DNA of 14,944 bases, from positions 1-14,944 of the forward strand of contig CAJKPX010000053.1 in assembly GCA_905201895.1 (NCBI GenBank). The letters run 5' to 3'. Below, one piece after another: positions 1 through 6,942 of this stretch. Under the pieces are notes generated by a model that did no database searches, had not been told where the DNA came from, and was given only the letters and a program-made list of their open reading frames with translations. This stretch comes from an uncultured Eubacteriales bacterium. Its GTDB lineage: Bacteria; Bacillota; Clostridia; Oscillospirales; CAG-272. Each line of letters begins with the position of its first letter. The stretch's first letter is position 1. Made by a program: the position numbers and the translations under genes.

Positions 1-1422
1 GATGCATCGAACGATCCGCTCACGGCGATCCGTGAGGCGATCGGCTCGCTGGTCGGCTCTTATGCCTTTGGAATTCTGTTCGACGCATGCCCGGGTGAGG
101 TCTGGGCGGTGCGAAGCGGAAGCCCTCTGATCCTCGCACGCGGCGAGGACGGCTTCTATCTCGCCTCCGATATGACGGCACTTCTGCCGTTTACCAAGGA
201 ATATCATATCCTCAAGGAGGGGCAGATTGCGCGTCTTACCCCCGATCGCGCGGAAATCTGTGATCCTGCCGGCGTTTGGCAGACTCCTGCGTGGAGTGTG
301 ACGTCCATGACGCCCGAATCGGCGCAAAAGGGCGGCTTTGCGCACTTTATGCTCAAGGAAATCCACGAGCAGCCCGAGGCAATCGTCAAATCGCTCTCGC
401 CGCGTATCCGCAACGGACTCCCCACCTTTGAGTCCGACGGTATGGATGCCGAATTTTGGAGAGGCATCAAAAATATCCAGATCGTGGCATGCGGCTCGGC
501 AACCCATGCGGGGCTGGTCGGCTGCTCGGTGCTTGAGCGCGTTGCAGGCATTCCCGCCGCATCCTATATTGCGTCGGAATACCGTTATCATCCCCCCATT
601 GCGGTCGACGGCACGCTCGTGATCGTCATTTCGCAGTCGGGTGAGACCGCCGACACGCTCGCAGCACTTCGCTATGCGAAGGAGGCAGGGCTTCCCACGC
701 TTGCGATCGTCAACGCCGTGGAGACAACCATCGCGCGAGAGGCGGATCACCGCATTTATACCTACGCAGGCCCTGAAATTGCGGTTGCTACCACGAAAGG
801 ATATTGCACGCAGGTTTCGGTGCTTTATCTGATCTCCGCCGCGATTGCACATGCCCGTGGACGCCTGACAGACGGCGAGGTCGGTGACCTCGTTCGGAGC
901 GTGGCAGAGGACGCACCCAGAGCAATTTGCGAGATGTTGAAGCGTAGCGAGGAGATTCGTGCGATCGCAGGTCGCATTGCCTCCTGTGAGCACGCCTTCT
1001 ATATCGGACGCGGGCTCGACTACGCGATGGCGCAGGAGGCGGCGCTCAAGCTCAAGGAGATTTCCTACGTTCACGCCGAGGCGTATGCCGCGGGCGAGCT
1101 CAAGCACGGCACGATCTCGCTTGTGGAGGAAAACACACCTGTTTTGGCAATCTCCACCGAGTCGGCTCTTTTTGACAAGACCGAGAGCAACGTGCGCGAG
1201 GTGCGAAGCCGCGGTGCATACGTTGTGCTGATCTGCCGCGCCGATGCACGCGATCCGCACCATTCGGCAGACGAGGTGATTCTGTTGCCGACAGGCTCCG
1301 AGTCGGCAACGCTTTTTGCGTCACTCACAGCGGTCCAGCTGATCGCCTACGAGACCGCCACCCTTCGCGGATGTGACGTTGACCGTCCCCGCAATCTTGC
1401 AAAATCGGTGACGGTGGAATAA
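1..1422 (+). CDS. glmS: Glutamine-fructose-6-phosphate aminotransferase (isomerizing), C-terminal 473 residues; 5' end outside window
   Basis: GlmS makes glucosamine-6-phosphate from fructose-6-phosphate and glutamine, the first step towards UDP-GlcNAc and peptidoglycan, in the cytoplasm. Frame 1 is open from base 1, so the gene begins upstream; the catalytic Cys and most of the glutaminase domain are missing here. Visible parts are the end of the glutaminase domain (GSYAFGILF, LASDMTALL), then two SIS sugar-isomerase domains. The first SIS domain has VACGSATHAG and VISQSGETADTL. The second has GRGLDYAMAQEAALKLKEIS followed by HAEAYAAGELKHG. The C-terminus NLAKSVTVE is the family's standard ending and carries the active-site lysine. 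The first SIS motif reads CGSATHAG where many homologs have CGTSYHAG, a mild variant. A GTG at 109 is internal, not the start. The gene converges on radA across a hairpin terminator. Identification is secure. Confidence 0.97.
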   Translation, partial: DASNDPLTAIREAIGSLVGSYAFGILFDACPGEVWAVRSGSPLILARGEDGFYLASDMTALLPFTKEYHILKEGQIARLTPDRAEICDPAGVWQTPAWSVTSMTPESAQKGGFAHFMLKEIHEQPEAIVKSLSPRIRNGLPTFESDGMDAEFWRGIKNIQIVACGSATHAGLVGCSVLERVAGIPAASYIASEYRYHPPIAVDGTLVIVISQSGETADTLAALRYAKEAGLPTLAIVNAVETTIAREADHRIYTYAGPEIAVATTKGYCTQVSVLYLISAAIAHARGRLTDGEVGDLVRSVAEDAPRAICEMLKRSEEIRAIAGRIASCEHAFYIGRGLDYAMAQEAALKLKEISYVHAEAYAAGELKHGTISLVEENTPVLAISTESALFDKTESNVREVRSRGAYVVLICRADARDPHHSADEVILLPTGSESATLFASLTAVQLIAYETATLRGCDVDRPRNLAKSVTVE

Positions 1423-1424
1423 AA

Positions 1425-1476
1425 AACGTGCGCCCAATGCAATGCTGCATTGGGCGCATTTGTTTATTTTTTTTAT
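1425..1476. terminator. Bidirectional rho-independent terminator between glmS and radA
   Basis: A 13-bp perfect stem, TGCGCCCAATGCA (1429-1441) paired with TGCATTGGGCGCA (1446-1458), closes a 4-base loop. On the plus strand it is followed by a T-rich run (1459-1476), serving glmS. On the minus strand it is followed by six T (opposite 1421-1426), serving radA. The convergent gene arrangement fits a shared terminator. Confidence 0.9.
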
Positions 1477-1487
1477 TTCTTACGTTT

Positions 1488-2879
1488 TTACGAGTCGTTC
1501 TCGCTTTTCATCATATTGAGCACCTCATAGATACCCTTGATGGGGATGATCTTGATGCCCTCGCAGTCGAGCTTGCGCTTTTCCACGTTTCGATAGGGCA
1601 CAAGTGCCGTTGTAAAGCCGAGGCGTGCGGCTTCCTTGACTCGCTGCTCAAGATTGGAGACCGCGCGGCACTCACCTGCAAGACCGAGCTCACCCACTGC
1701 GATCAGATCGTCGGGGATGATGCGGTTCGTCATGGAGGAGATGAGCGCCATTGCAACCGAGAGGTCGGAGGCGGGCTCGTCGAGGTGCAGACCGCCAATG
1801 ACGTTGAGATAGACGTCGTTCTGGTAGAATTTAAGACCCAGGCGCTTTTCCAGCACCGCAATGATCAGGCACATGCGATTGTAATCAATGCCGTTTGTGG
1901 TGCGGCGCGGGGCAGGGAAGGCGGTAGTGGTAACGAGCGCTTGAATTTCGGCAATCAACGGACGCGTACCCTCCAGCGTGCAGACCGCGCAGTTACCCGA
2001 GATGCGCTTGGGGCGACCTGCCAGGAGCATTTCGGATGGATTTTCGACCTCCAAAAGACCTCTGTCGGTCATTTCGAACACTCCGATTTCGTTGGTTGAG
2101 CCGTAGCGGTTTTTGATCGCACGGATGATGCGGTATGCCTGCTGACGCTCCCCCTCAAAGTAGAGCACCGCGTCCACCATGTGCTCGAGCACCTTCGGTC
2201 CCGCAATGCTGCCTTCCTTGTTGACGTGACCAACCATAATCACCGACATGCCCTTGCCCTTTGCCTTGTTGATAAAGGAGAGGGCTGTTTCTTTTACCTG
2301 TGTGATGCTTCCGGGCGTCGAGTTGACTGCGGAGGAATAGATCGTCTGGATCGAGTCGACGATCATCACGTCGGGGTTGATCTTGTCGGTTTCCTTGAGG
2401 ATATTTTCGATATTGGTTTCGGTGAGGATAAAGAGGTTTTCGCCCTTGATGCCGAGGCGCTTGGCACGGAGCTTGAGCTGACCGCCCGATTCCTCGCCAG
2501 AAACGTAGAGCACGCGCCGACTCTGCCCGAGCGCGTCGCAGATCTGCATCAGGAGCGTGGATTTACCGATTCCGGGCTCACCCGAGAGCAGCACCACCGA
2601 GCCGTGCACCAAGCCGCCGCCGAGCACGCGGTCGAGCTCGCCCAGTCCCGTGTTCTGACGCATGTATTCGGGAATTTCGAGATCGGCAAAGCCGATCGCG
2701 CGGTTCTCTCCATCGCTCGGGATCATGCTCACGCGCTTGGGAGCCGTCGCGGCAGGTGCCACCTCCTCAACGTCCTCCACAAAAGCGTTCCACGCACCGC
2801 ATTTCGGGCATTTTCCCATCCATTTCGGGGTTTTATATTCACATTCCGAGCAAACGTAAAAGGCTTTGAGTCCCTTCAT
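1488..2879 (-). CDS. radA: DNA repair protein RadA (Sms), RecA-like ATPase
   Basis: RadA/Sms is a branch-migration ATPase and helicase acting with RecA in recombinational repair and, in Gram-positives, in transformation. The 463-residue length is normal. Visible parts in order: an N-terminal four-cysteine zinc finger (C10, C13, C24, C27); a RecA-like ATPase core with Walker A GEPGIGKST at about 100-108 and Walker B VMIVDSIQT at 171-179; and the RadA-specific KNRYG motif at 256-260 (usually KNRFG). The C-terminus is a Lon-protease-like domain with GGLHLDEPASDLSVAMAL at about 362-379. The start ATG has GAGGGAG 10 bases upstream (opposite 2890-2896) and lies about 30 bases from the expected transcription start of a consensus promoter. 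The neighbour upstream on this strand is the cwlD-like amidase, 156 bases away. Identification is secure. Confidence 0.97.
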   Translation of the reverse strand: MKGLKAFYVCSECEYKTPKWMGKCPKCGAWNAFVEDVEEVAPAATAPKRVSMIPSDGENRAIGFADLEIPEYMRQNTGLGELDRVLGGGLVHGSVVLLSGEPGIGKSTLLMQICDALGQSRRVLYVSGEESGGQLKLRAKRLGIKGENLFILTETNIENILKETDKINPDVMIVDSIQTIYSSAVNSTPGSITQVKETALSFINKAKGKGMSVIMVGHVNKEGSIAGPKVLEHMVDAVLYFEGERQQAYRIIRAIKNRYGSTNEIGVFEMTDRGLLEVENPSEMLLAGRPKRISGNCAVCTLEGTRPLIAEIQALVTTTAFPAPRRTTNGIDYNRMCLIIAVLEKRLGLKFYQNDVYLNVIGGLHLDEPASDLSVAMALISSMTNRIIPDDLIAVGELGLAGECRAVSNLEQRVKEAARLGFTTALVPYRNVEKRKLDCEGIKIIPIKGIYEVLNMMKSENDS

Positions 2880-2916
2880 TTTTCAATCGCTCCCTCATCT
2901 TTTTTCTCTGCATTTC

Positions 2917-2945
2917 ATTATATCACAAACGGTGATCGGTGTCAA
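2917..2945 (-). promoter_or_regulatory. Consensus sigma-A promoter of radA
   Basis: On the minus strand TTGACA (opposite 2940-2945) and TATAAT (opposite 2917-2922) are both perfect and separated by 17 bases. Transcription would start near 2910, about 30 bases before the radA ATG. The spacer contains a small inverted repeat, ATCAC-aaacg-GTGAT (plus strand 2922-2936), which could be an operator. A perfect consensus promoter predicts strong basal expression unless it is repressed. Confidence 0.9.
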
Positions 2946-2988
2946 TCTCTTTGACGTGCTGTTTTTCCAATTTTATGAAAAATACCGC

Positions 2989-3016
2989 AAAATGCAAGGA
3001 AAATGCCAAAAAATGC
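2989..3016. repeat. Three phased AAAATGC direct repeats
   Basis: AAAATGC begins at 2989, 3000 and 3010, a spacing of 11 and 10 bases, close to one helical turn. The repeats lie just downstream of the amidase gene's stop and upstream of the radA promoter. Phased A-tracts of this sort bend DNA, and equal spacing also suits several protein copies binding on one face. The third copy overlaps one arm of the 13-bp inverted repeat. Confidence 0.55.
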
Positions 3017-3035
3017 AGAGAAACAGAGGTGAAAA

Positions 3036-3791
3036 TTATCGATCGGGAGCGTTTTGCTCCGTCTCTCCTTCGGCTGATTTCAAAATGGCACGGGCAATCA
3101 GAAAGGCAAGTCGGTCGCGGTATTCCTCGGTGGCGAGCGCCGCAGCCTCCTCGGGATTGGAAAGGAATCCGCATTCCACCAACACCGCAGGCGAGGAGAT
3201 GTGGCGGAGCAGGTAGATCGCGCTCGTGGCTGCCTTCACCGAGCGCTCGTTTTCGGGCTGAAGCTGTGAGGCAACCATGTGCTGTATCGACTCTGCAATC
3301 TCACAGGAGCGTGGATTGTTTGTCGAATACCATACCTGCAGTCCCTTGTACTGTGCCTGCGGGTAGGAATTCATGTGGATGCTCACGAAGATCGCGTTTG
3401 GGTTTTCCTCGGCGATCCTACGACGTGCGGCAAGGTCAAGCGCCTTTTTGCGTCCTCGGTAGTCCACGTTGCGATCGTAGAGCAGGGTATCGGTGGTGCG
3501 TGTAGTGATCACCCTAACACCCTCTGCCTCCAGATATGCCGCCAGACGCATTGCAACGTCGAGGTTGAGTTCCTTTTCCACAATTCCCGAGGCGCTCACG
3601 GCTCCTCCGTCCTCGCCGCCGTGTCCTGCGTCCACGATCACGGTCAAAGGTGGGGGCATATCGGGAGAGACGTCGGTGTCGTGCGTCTTTTCCCATTTCG
3701 CTGCAAGTTCAGAAAAGCACCCTGCAACAATGGCAAAAAGCAACAGAAAAACGATAAAAAGCCAAAGAGGAGATGTCTGCTTCCGTTTCAT
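3036..3791 (-). CDS. cwlD: N-acetylmuramoyl-L-alanine amidase, CwlD-like (Amidase_3), predicted lipoprotein
   Basis: Amidase_3 enzymes are zinc enzymes that cut the bond between muramic acid and the stem peptide outside the cell. CwlD is the member needed for muramic-delta-lactam in spore cortex. With the ATG at 3791 the protein has 251 residues. An upstream in-frame TTG at 3818 is rejected because a strong GGGAGG sits 9 bases before the ATG. The N-terminus has KRK, a hydrophobic stretch (about 9-24) and VAGC at 22-25, a lipobox pattern. The catalytic domain has VDAGHGGEDGG (zinc His57), VEKEL (Glu72 or Glu74), SIHMN (His139) and VLVECGFLSNPEE (Glu206). The run from YLLRHISSP into VECGFLSNP is especially like CwlD. 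The Amidase_3 call is secure; assigning it as the sporulation CwlD is tentative, because no other sporulation gene is in view. Confidence 0.85.
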   Translation of the reverse strand: MKRKQTSPLWLFIVFLLLFAIVAGCFSELAAKWEKTHDTDVSPDMPPPLTVIVDAGHGGEDGGAVSASGIVEKELNLDVAMRLAAYLEAEGVRVITTRTTDTLLYDRNVDYRGRKKALDLAARRRIAEENPNAIFVSIHMNSYPQAQYKGLQVWYSTNNPRSCEIAESIQHMVASQLQPENERSVKAATSAIYLLRHISSPAVLVECGFLSNPEEAAALATEEYRDRLAFLIARAILKSAEGETEQNAPDR

Positions 3792-4049
3792 GATCCCAAA
3801 CCTCCCGATATTTTTCAAGCGTGTATTTCATGTCTATCGAAAAATCCTCGCTTTTATGCAGGCTTTCTCCGTGTTTTTGGTGGAAAAACGTGCGAATATA
3901 CAAAATATTTTGAATATTTAATAGATATTGCGATTTTTCTGTTGACGAAACGGTTTTTTGGTTGTATAATATGTAAGATGGAATTTTATGCGCTGCGAGA
4001 TCGATTCGGTCGGGCACGCAAACATAACGTGAAAGGAAACCGGTCTGTT
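3792..4049. other. Divergent intergenic region between the cwlD-like gene and nusB
   Basis: This 258-base AT-rich gap holds the nusB promoter on the plus strand and the amidase ribosome site on the minus strand. It also contains a 7-bp inverted repeat, AAATATT-ttg-AATATTT (3903-3919), about 20 bases upstream of the nusB -35 box. A second inverted repeat, GTTTTT-ggtgg-AAAAAC (3873-3889), lies in the amidase leader. I saw no convincing vegetative or sporulation promoter for the amidase here, although one must lie in or near this gap. Confidence 0.5.
3942..3970 (+). promoter_or_regulatory. Sigma-A promoter of the nusB-recN operon
   Basis: TTGACG (3942-3947) and a perfect TATAAT (3965-3970) are separated by 17 bases. 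The expected transcription start is near 3977, giving a 70-base leader to the nusB ATG at 4050. An in-frame ATG lies at 3978, practically on the start site. Confidence 0.88.
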
Positions 4050-4472
4050 ATGGCAGAAATGACGAGAAAAGAAGCGAGAGAGGTTGTTTTTCAACTTCTC
4101 TTTGAAACCGAATTTCGTACAGAGGAGGACCCGCGCGAGATTTTTGCACTCTCCGAGGAGAGCCGCGAATTTTCAGCAAACGAGTACGTTCGCGAGGTCT
4201 ATTTCGGTGTGATCGAGAAAAAAGAGGAGATCGACGCGATGATCGTGCGTCATTCCAACGGATGGAAGCCCGCACGTATCTCTCCCGTGTCACGCTCCGC
4301 GATCCGCCTGTGCATCTATGAAATGCTTTACCGCAAGGATATCCCCACGGCGGTGTCGCTCAACGAGGCGATCGAGCTGGTTAAGAAATACGATGACGAA
4401 AAGATGCGTGCATTCGTAAACGGCCTGCTCAACGGCGCCAAGGTTGAGATCGAGACGGCAGGGCAGGCATGA
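4050..4472 (+). CDS. nusB: Transcription antitermination factor NusB
   Basis: NusB binds boxA RNA together with NusE (ribosomal protein S10) and promotes processive rRNA transcription. The 140-residue protein is all-helical by family. Visible hallmarks are the N-terminal TRKEAREVVFQLLFE and the C-terminal run SRSAIRLCIYEMLY, IPTAVSLNEAIELVKKY, then FVNGLLN. The start at 4050 is chosen because AAAGGAAA lies about 10 bases upstream; an ATG at 4059 is too far from it. The frame stays open further upstream, and an ATG at 3978 would add 24 residues from a nearly leaderless start. First gene of the operon, it overlaps the next by four bases (ATGA). Identification is secure; the start is very likely. 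Confidence 0.95.
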   Translation: MAEMTRKEAREVVFQLLFETEFRTEEDPREIFALSEESREFSANEYVREVYFGVIEKKEEIDAMIVRHSNGWKPARISPVSRSAIRLCIYEMLYRKDIPTAVSLNEAIELVKKYDDEKMRAFVNGLLNGAKVEIETAGQA

Positions 4473-5437
4473 AGCCGATCTGCTACGTTGGCTTCGACAC
4501 CAGCAATTATACTACCTCCTGCGCCGTTTGCAACGGGGCGGGAGAGGTCATCGCCAACATCAAGGCTCCGCTCCCCGTGCGTGCGGGGGAATGCGGATTG
4601 CGGCAGAGTGATGCGGTGTTTGCGCACGTGCGCAATCTGCCTGCTGTCACCGAGCAGCTTCGCGAGGTGATTCGTCCCTACCGTGTGGCTGCTGTCGGCT
4701 GCTCGGCAACACCGAGAACTGCAGACGGCTCCTACATGCCCTGCTTCCTCTCGGGAATTGCGGCGGCACAGACTCTCTCGGCGGGGCTCGACGTTCCGCT
4801 CCACCGCTTTTCGCATCAGGACGGACACGTGATGGCTGCCTTGTATTCCTCGGGGGCGCGAGAGCAGCTTCTAAATGCTCCCTTTGCGGCGTTCCACGTC
4901 TCGGGAGGAACAACCGAGGTGCTTTCGGTCATGCCGGATGAGGACGGCTTTTCGATTACTCTCGTGGGCGAGACCGCCGATCTCAATGCAGGTCAGGCGA
5001 TCGACCGCGTTGGTGTAATGATGGGGCTGGCTTTTCCCTGTGGCAGGGAGATGGAGTCGCTTGCCGCCACCTATACGGGCAGGCTTCCAAAGCCGCGCAT
5101 CTGCGTGCGTGAGGGCAACTGCAACCTCTCCGGGCTGCAAAATCTTGCCGAGTCGCTCTGGAAAAAAACGGGCGATCGCGCCGAGGTCAGTGCCTACGTG
5201 TTCTCCTTCATCGGTGCAACGCTTGAGGCAATGACGGCGGCACTTGACGAAAAAATGCCGAATATCCCGATCGTTTATGCAGGCGGTGTGATGAGCAATC
5301 GCGCCCTTCAGGAGCGTTTGGGAAAGCGCGACAATACCTATTTTGCCGCGCCTGAATTTTCCGCCGACAATGCGGCGGGAATCGCACTTCTTTGCCGTCG
5401 GCGCCACATGCGCATCTACGGCGAAGATCAGAACTGA
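4469..5437 (+). CDS. TsaD/Kae1-like (Gcp, peptidase M22 family) protein of unknown specific role
   Basis: This 322-residue protein belongs to the ASKHA-fold family of TsaD, which transfers threonylcarbamoyl to A37 of ANN-decoding tRNAs; the old name O-sialoglycoprotein endopeptidase is misleading. Visible motifs are the N-terminal GFDTSNYTTS, a metal-binding HQDGH (His116, His120), VSGGTTE at about 144-150, AGGVMSN at about 271-277, and a C-terminal SADNAAGIAL that supplies metal ligand Asp300. All three expected metal ligands are present, so it looks active rather than degenerate. It departs from typical TsaD in several places (for instance ETADLNAGQAIDRVG in place of the DDAxGEAFDK type) and is slightly short. 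Related Clostridia often carry this divergent paralog beside nusB and xseA in addition to a true tsaD, so I give no symbol. Translation is probably coupled to nusB, as the ribosome site is weak. Confidence 0.8.
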   Translation: MKPICYVGFDTSNYTTSCAVCNGAGEVIANIKAPLPVRAGECGLRQSDAVFAHVRNLPAVTEQLREVIRPYRVAAVGCSATPRTADGSYMPCFLSGIAAAQTLSAGLDVPLHRFSHQDGHVMAALYSSGAREQLLNAPFAAFHVSGGTTEVLSVMPDEDGFSITLVGETADLNAGQAIDRVGVMMGLAFPCGREMESLAATYTGRLPKPRICVREGNCNLSGLQNLAESLWKKTGDRAEVSAYVFSFIGATLEAMTAALDEKMPNIPIVYAGGVMSNRALQERLGKRDNTYFAAPEFSADNAAGIALLCRRRHMRIYGEDQN

Positions 5438-5443
5438 ATTTGA

Positions 5444-5472
5444 AAAACGGAGAGCGTTCCGCTCACCGTTTT
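5444..5472 (+). other. Interrupted 12-bp hairpin in the gap before xseA
   Basis: AAAACGG (5444-5450) pairs with CCGTTTT (5466-5472), and GAGCG (5452-5456) with CGCTC (5460-5464). One A-A mismatch and a 3-base loop complete a tight hairpin. It ends just before the xseA ribosome site (AAAGGAG, 5476-5482) and lacks a trailing T-run, so it is not a standard terminator. A role in transcript processing or in modulating xseA translation is possible. Confidence 0.5.
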
Positions 5473-5486
5473 CGGAAAGGAGCATC

Positions 5487-6704
5487 ATGAACCGCGATCA
5501 AACGCTTTCGGTGTCACAGCTCAACGATTATCTCAAAATGATGATGGACGGTGACCGCGTTCTCTCCAACGTCTGGGTGCGCGGTGAGATCTCCAATTTC
5601 ACCGTTCCGCGCTCGGGTCATCTCTATCTGACTCTCAAGGACGCCGACGGACAGGTGCGTTCGGTGATGTTCCGCACCTATGCGACAAGGCTTCTGTTCC
5701 GACCCGAGGACGGCATGAAGGTGCTTGCCCACGGAAGGGTATCGGTTTACGGACCCTCCGGACAGTATCAGCTCTATATCGACGAGATGCAGCCCGACGG
5801 TGCAGGGGCACTTGCCATGCAATACGAGCAGCTGCGCCGCAAGCTTGAGGCGGAGGGGCTTTTCGATGCGTCGCGCAAAAAGCCGCTTCCCGCCATGCCG
5901 ATGCGCATCGGCGTGATCACCTCTCCTGTCGGTGCCGCGGTGCATGATATCCGCAATATTTTGCGACGTCGCTTTCCCTGTGCCGAGATGATCCTCTTTC
6001 CCTCGGCGGTGCAGGGGGCAGAGGCGGTGCCGCAGCTTTGTATGGGCGTTGAATTTTTTGGCATGACCGGGCTTTGCGACGTGATCATTATCGGTCGCGG
6101 AGGTGGCTCGGTCGAGGATCTTTGGGCATTCAATGATGAAACGCTGGCACGAACGGTTGCGGCGTGCCCGATCCCCGTCATTTCGGCGGTGGGGCATGAG
6201 AGCGACTTTACCATCTGCGATTTTGTTGCCGATTGCCGTGCCCCTACGCCGTCCGCTGCGGCAGAATTGGCGGTTCCCGACCAAAACGAGCTGTTGATGC
6301 GATTGCGTTCGCTCAAAGGACGGATGCAGGCGTGCGTTTCGAGCCGTTTGGCGCAGGAGCGCAGGATTTTACAGCAGATTGAGCAATCTCCCGCGCTGCG
6401 CCGTCCCGAGCGAATTTTCGACGGCTTCCGTATGCGCGTGAACGAGCGTGAAGCGGCACTTGACCGCGCTATTGAGCGCTCGGTGGAGCGCGGACGGCAG
6501 AGCGTTGCCGCGCGCATGACCAAGCTCGAGGCGCTCAGTCCTCTTGCAACCCTTGCCCGCGGATATGCGGCGGTTGCAAAAAACGGCGTGACCCTTGCGC
6601 GTGCCGCAGAGATTTCCGCAGGTGACCGTATTCAGATCCGCTTTGCCGACGGATATGTTTCGGCACTGGCGGAGGAAGTGAAAGGAAATGAGACCGATGG
6701 CTAA
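5487..6704 (+). CDS. xseA: Exodeoxyribonuclease VII large subunit
   Basis: XseA is the catalytic and DNA-binding subunit of ExoVII, which degrades single-stranded DNA from either end together with several XseB copies. With 405 residues it is within the usual range (about 400-450). Domains in order: an N-terminal OB fold (about 1-100, including NVWVRGEISNF), the catalytic domain (about 125-265) with IGVITSPVGAAVHDI, GRGGGSVEDLWAFN at 203-216 and AVGHESD at 234-240, then a C-terminal part (about 270-395) rich in charged, probably coiled-coil sequence that binds XseB. The start at 5487 has AAAGGAG four bases upstream; the frame is open further back, but only through the end of the preceding gene. 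It overlaps xseB, so the two subunits are translationally coupled. Confidence 0.96.
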   Translation: MNRDQTLSVSQLNDYLKMMMDGDRVLSNVWVRGEISNFTVPRSGHLYLTLKDADGQVRSVMFRTYATRLLFRPEDGMKVLAHGRVSVYGPSGQYQLYIDEMQPDGAGALAMQYEQLRRKLEAEGLFDASRKKPLPAMPMRIGVITSPVGAAVHDIRNILRRRFPCAEMILFPSAVQGAEAVPQLCMGVEFFGMTGLCDVIIIGRGGGSVEDLWAFNDETLARTVAACPIPVISAVGHESDFTICDFVADCRAPTPSAAAELAVPDQNELLMRLRSLKGRMQACVSSRLAQERRILQQIEQSPALRRPERIFDGFRMRVNEREAALDRAIERSVERGRQSVAARMTKLEALSPLATLARGYAAVAKNGVTLARAAEISAGDRIQIRFADGYVSALAEEVKGNETDG

Positions 6705-6942
6705 AAAGGAACTGAAATTTGAGGAGGCGCTCGAGCGCCTGGATGAGATTCTCCGCCGTTTGGAGAGCGGAGAGGGAAGCCTTGATTCGCTTCTGAAGGA
6801 TTACGAGGAGGGCATTGCCCTGCTTCGCACCTGCAATGCAAGGCTGGAGGCAGCAGAGCAGAAGGTGCGGATGCTGCAGTTTACCCCCGACGGTGGCGTT
6901 TCCACGGTCGATTTCAATACCCCACAGGAGAGTGAGACATGA
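6697..6942 (+). CDS. xseB: Exodeoxyribonuclease VII small subunit
   Basis: XseB is the small helical subunit that binds the coiled-coil part of XseA to form ExoVII. From the ATG at 6697 it has 81 residues, and the conserved LKFEEALERLDEILRRLE followed by LDSLLKDYEEGIALLR is the family signature. The start is ambiguous. The ATG at 6697 has AAAGGA 10 bases upstream, the spacing also seen at nusB, and gives the family-like start MAKKELKFEEA. The ATG at 6688 would add three residues using GGAGG 12 bases upstream. Either way it overlaps the end of xseA (8 or 17 bases) and overlaps ispA by four. Identification is secure. Confidence 0.92.
   Translation: MAKKELKFEEALERLDEILRRLESGEGSLDSLLKDYEEGIALLRTCNARLEAAEQKVRMLQFTPDGGVSTVDFNTPQESET

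Larger units (their letters stand above)
2903..3023. repeat. 13-bp inverted repeat bracketing the radA promoter
   Basis: TTTCTCTGCATTT (2903-2915) and its exact reverse complement AAATGCAGAGAAA (3011-3023) enclose 95 bases that contain the radA promoter. The first arm covers the predicted transcription start; the second lies about 100 bases upstream. This could be a two-site (looping) operator, or the stem of a long RNA hairpin in read-through transcripts from the amidase gene. No T-run makes it a standard terminator. The sequence match is certain; the function is inference. Confidence 0.6.

Noticed and set aside
1428..2099. 223-codon plus-strand open frame beginning in the glmS terminator
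   Set aside because: It starts inside the terminator hairpin and lies antisense to radA; no family resemblance.
2181..2954. 257-codon plus-strand open frame opposite radA
   Set aside because: Shadow of radA, with no domain or ribosome site; it even crosses the radA promoter.
3792..3940. Sporulation sigma-factor (sigma-E or sigma-G) promoter for the cwlD-like gene
   Set aside because: A GCATA followed by GATAGA-like bases was seen on the minus strand, but the spacing and the -10 sequence do not match either consensus well enough.
3279..4049. Upstream extension of the nusB frame to a 397-codon open frame
   Set aside because: It runs antisense through the amidase gene and across the nusB promoter; only the part from 4050 matches NusB and has a ribosome site. 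The short extension from 3978 is kept as a separate finding.
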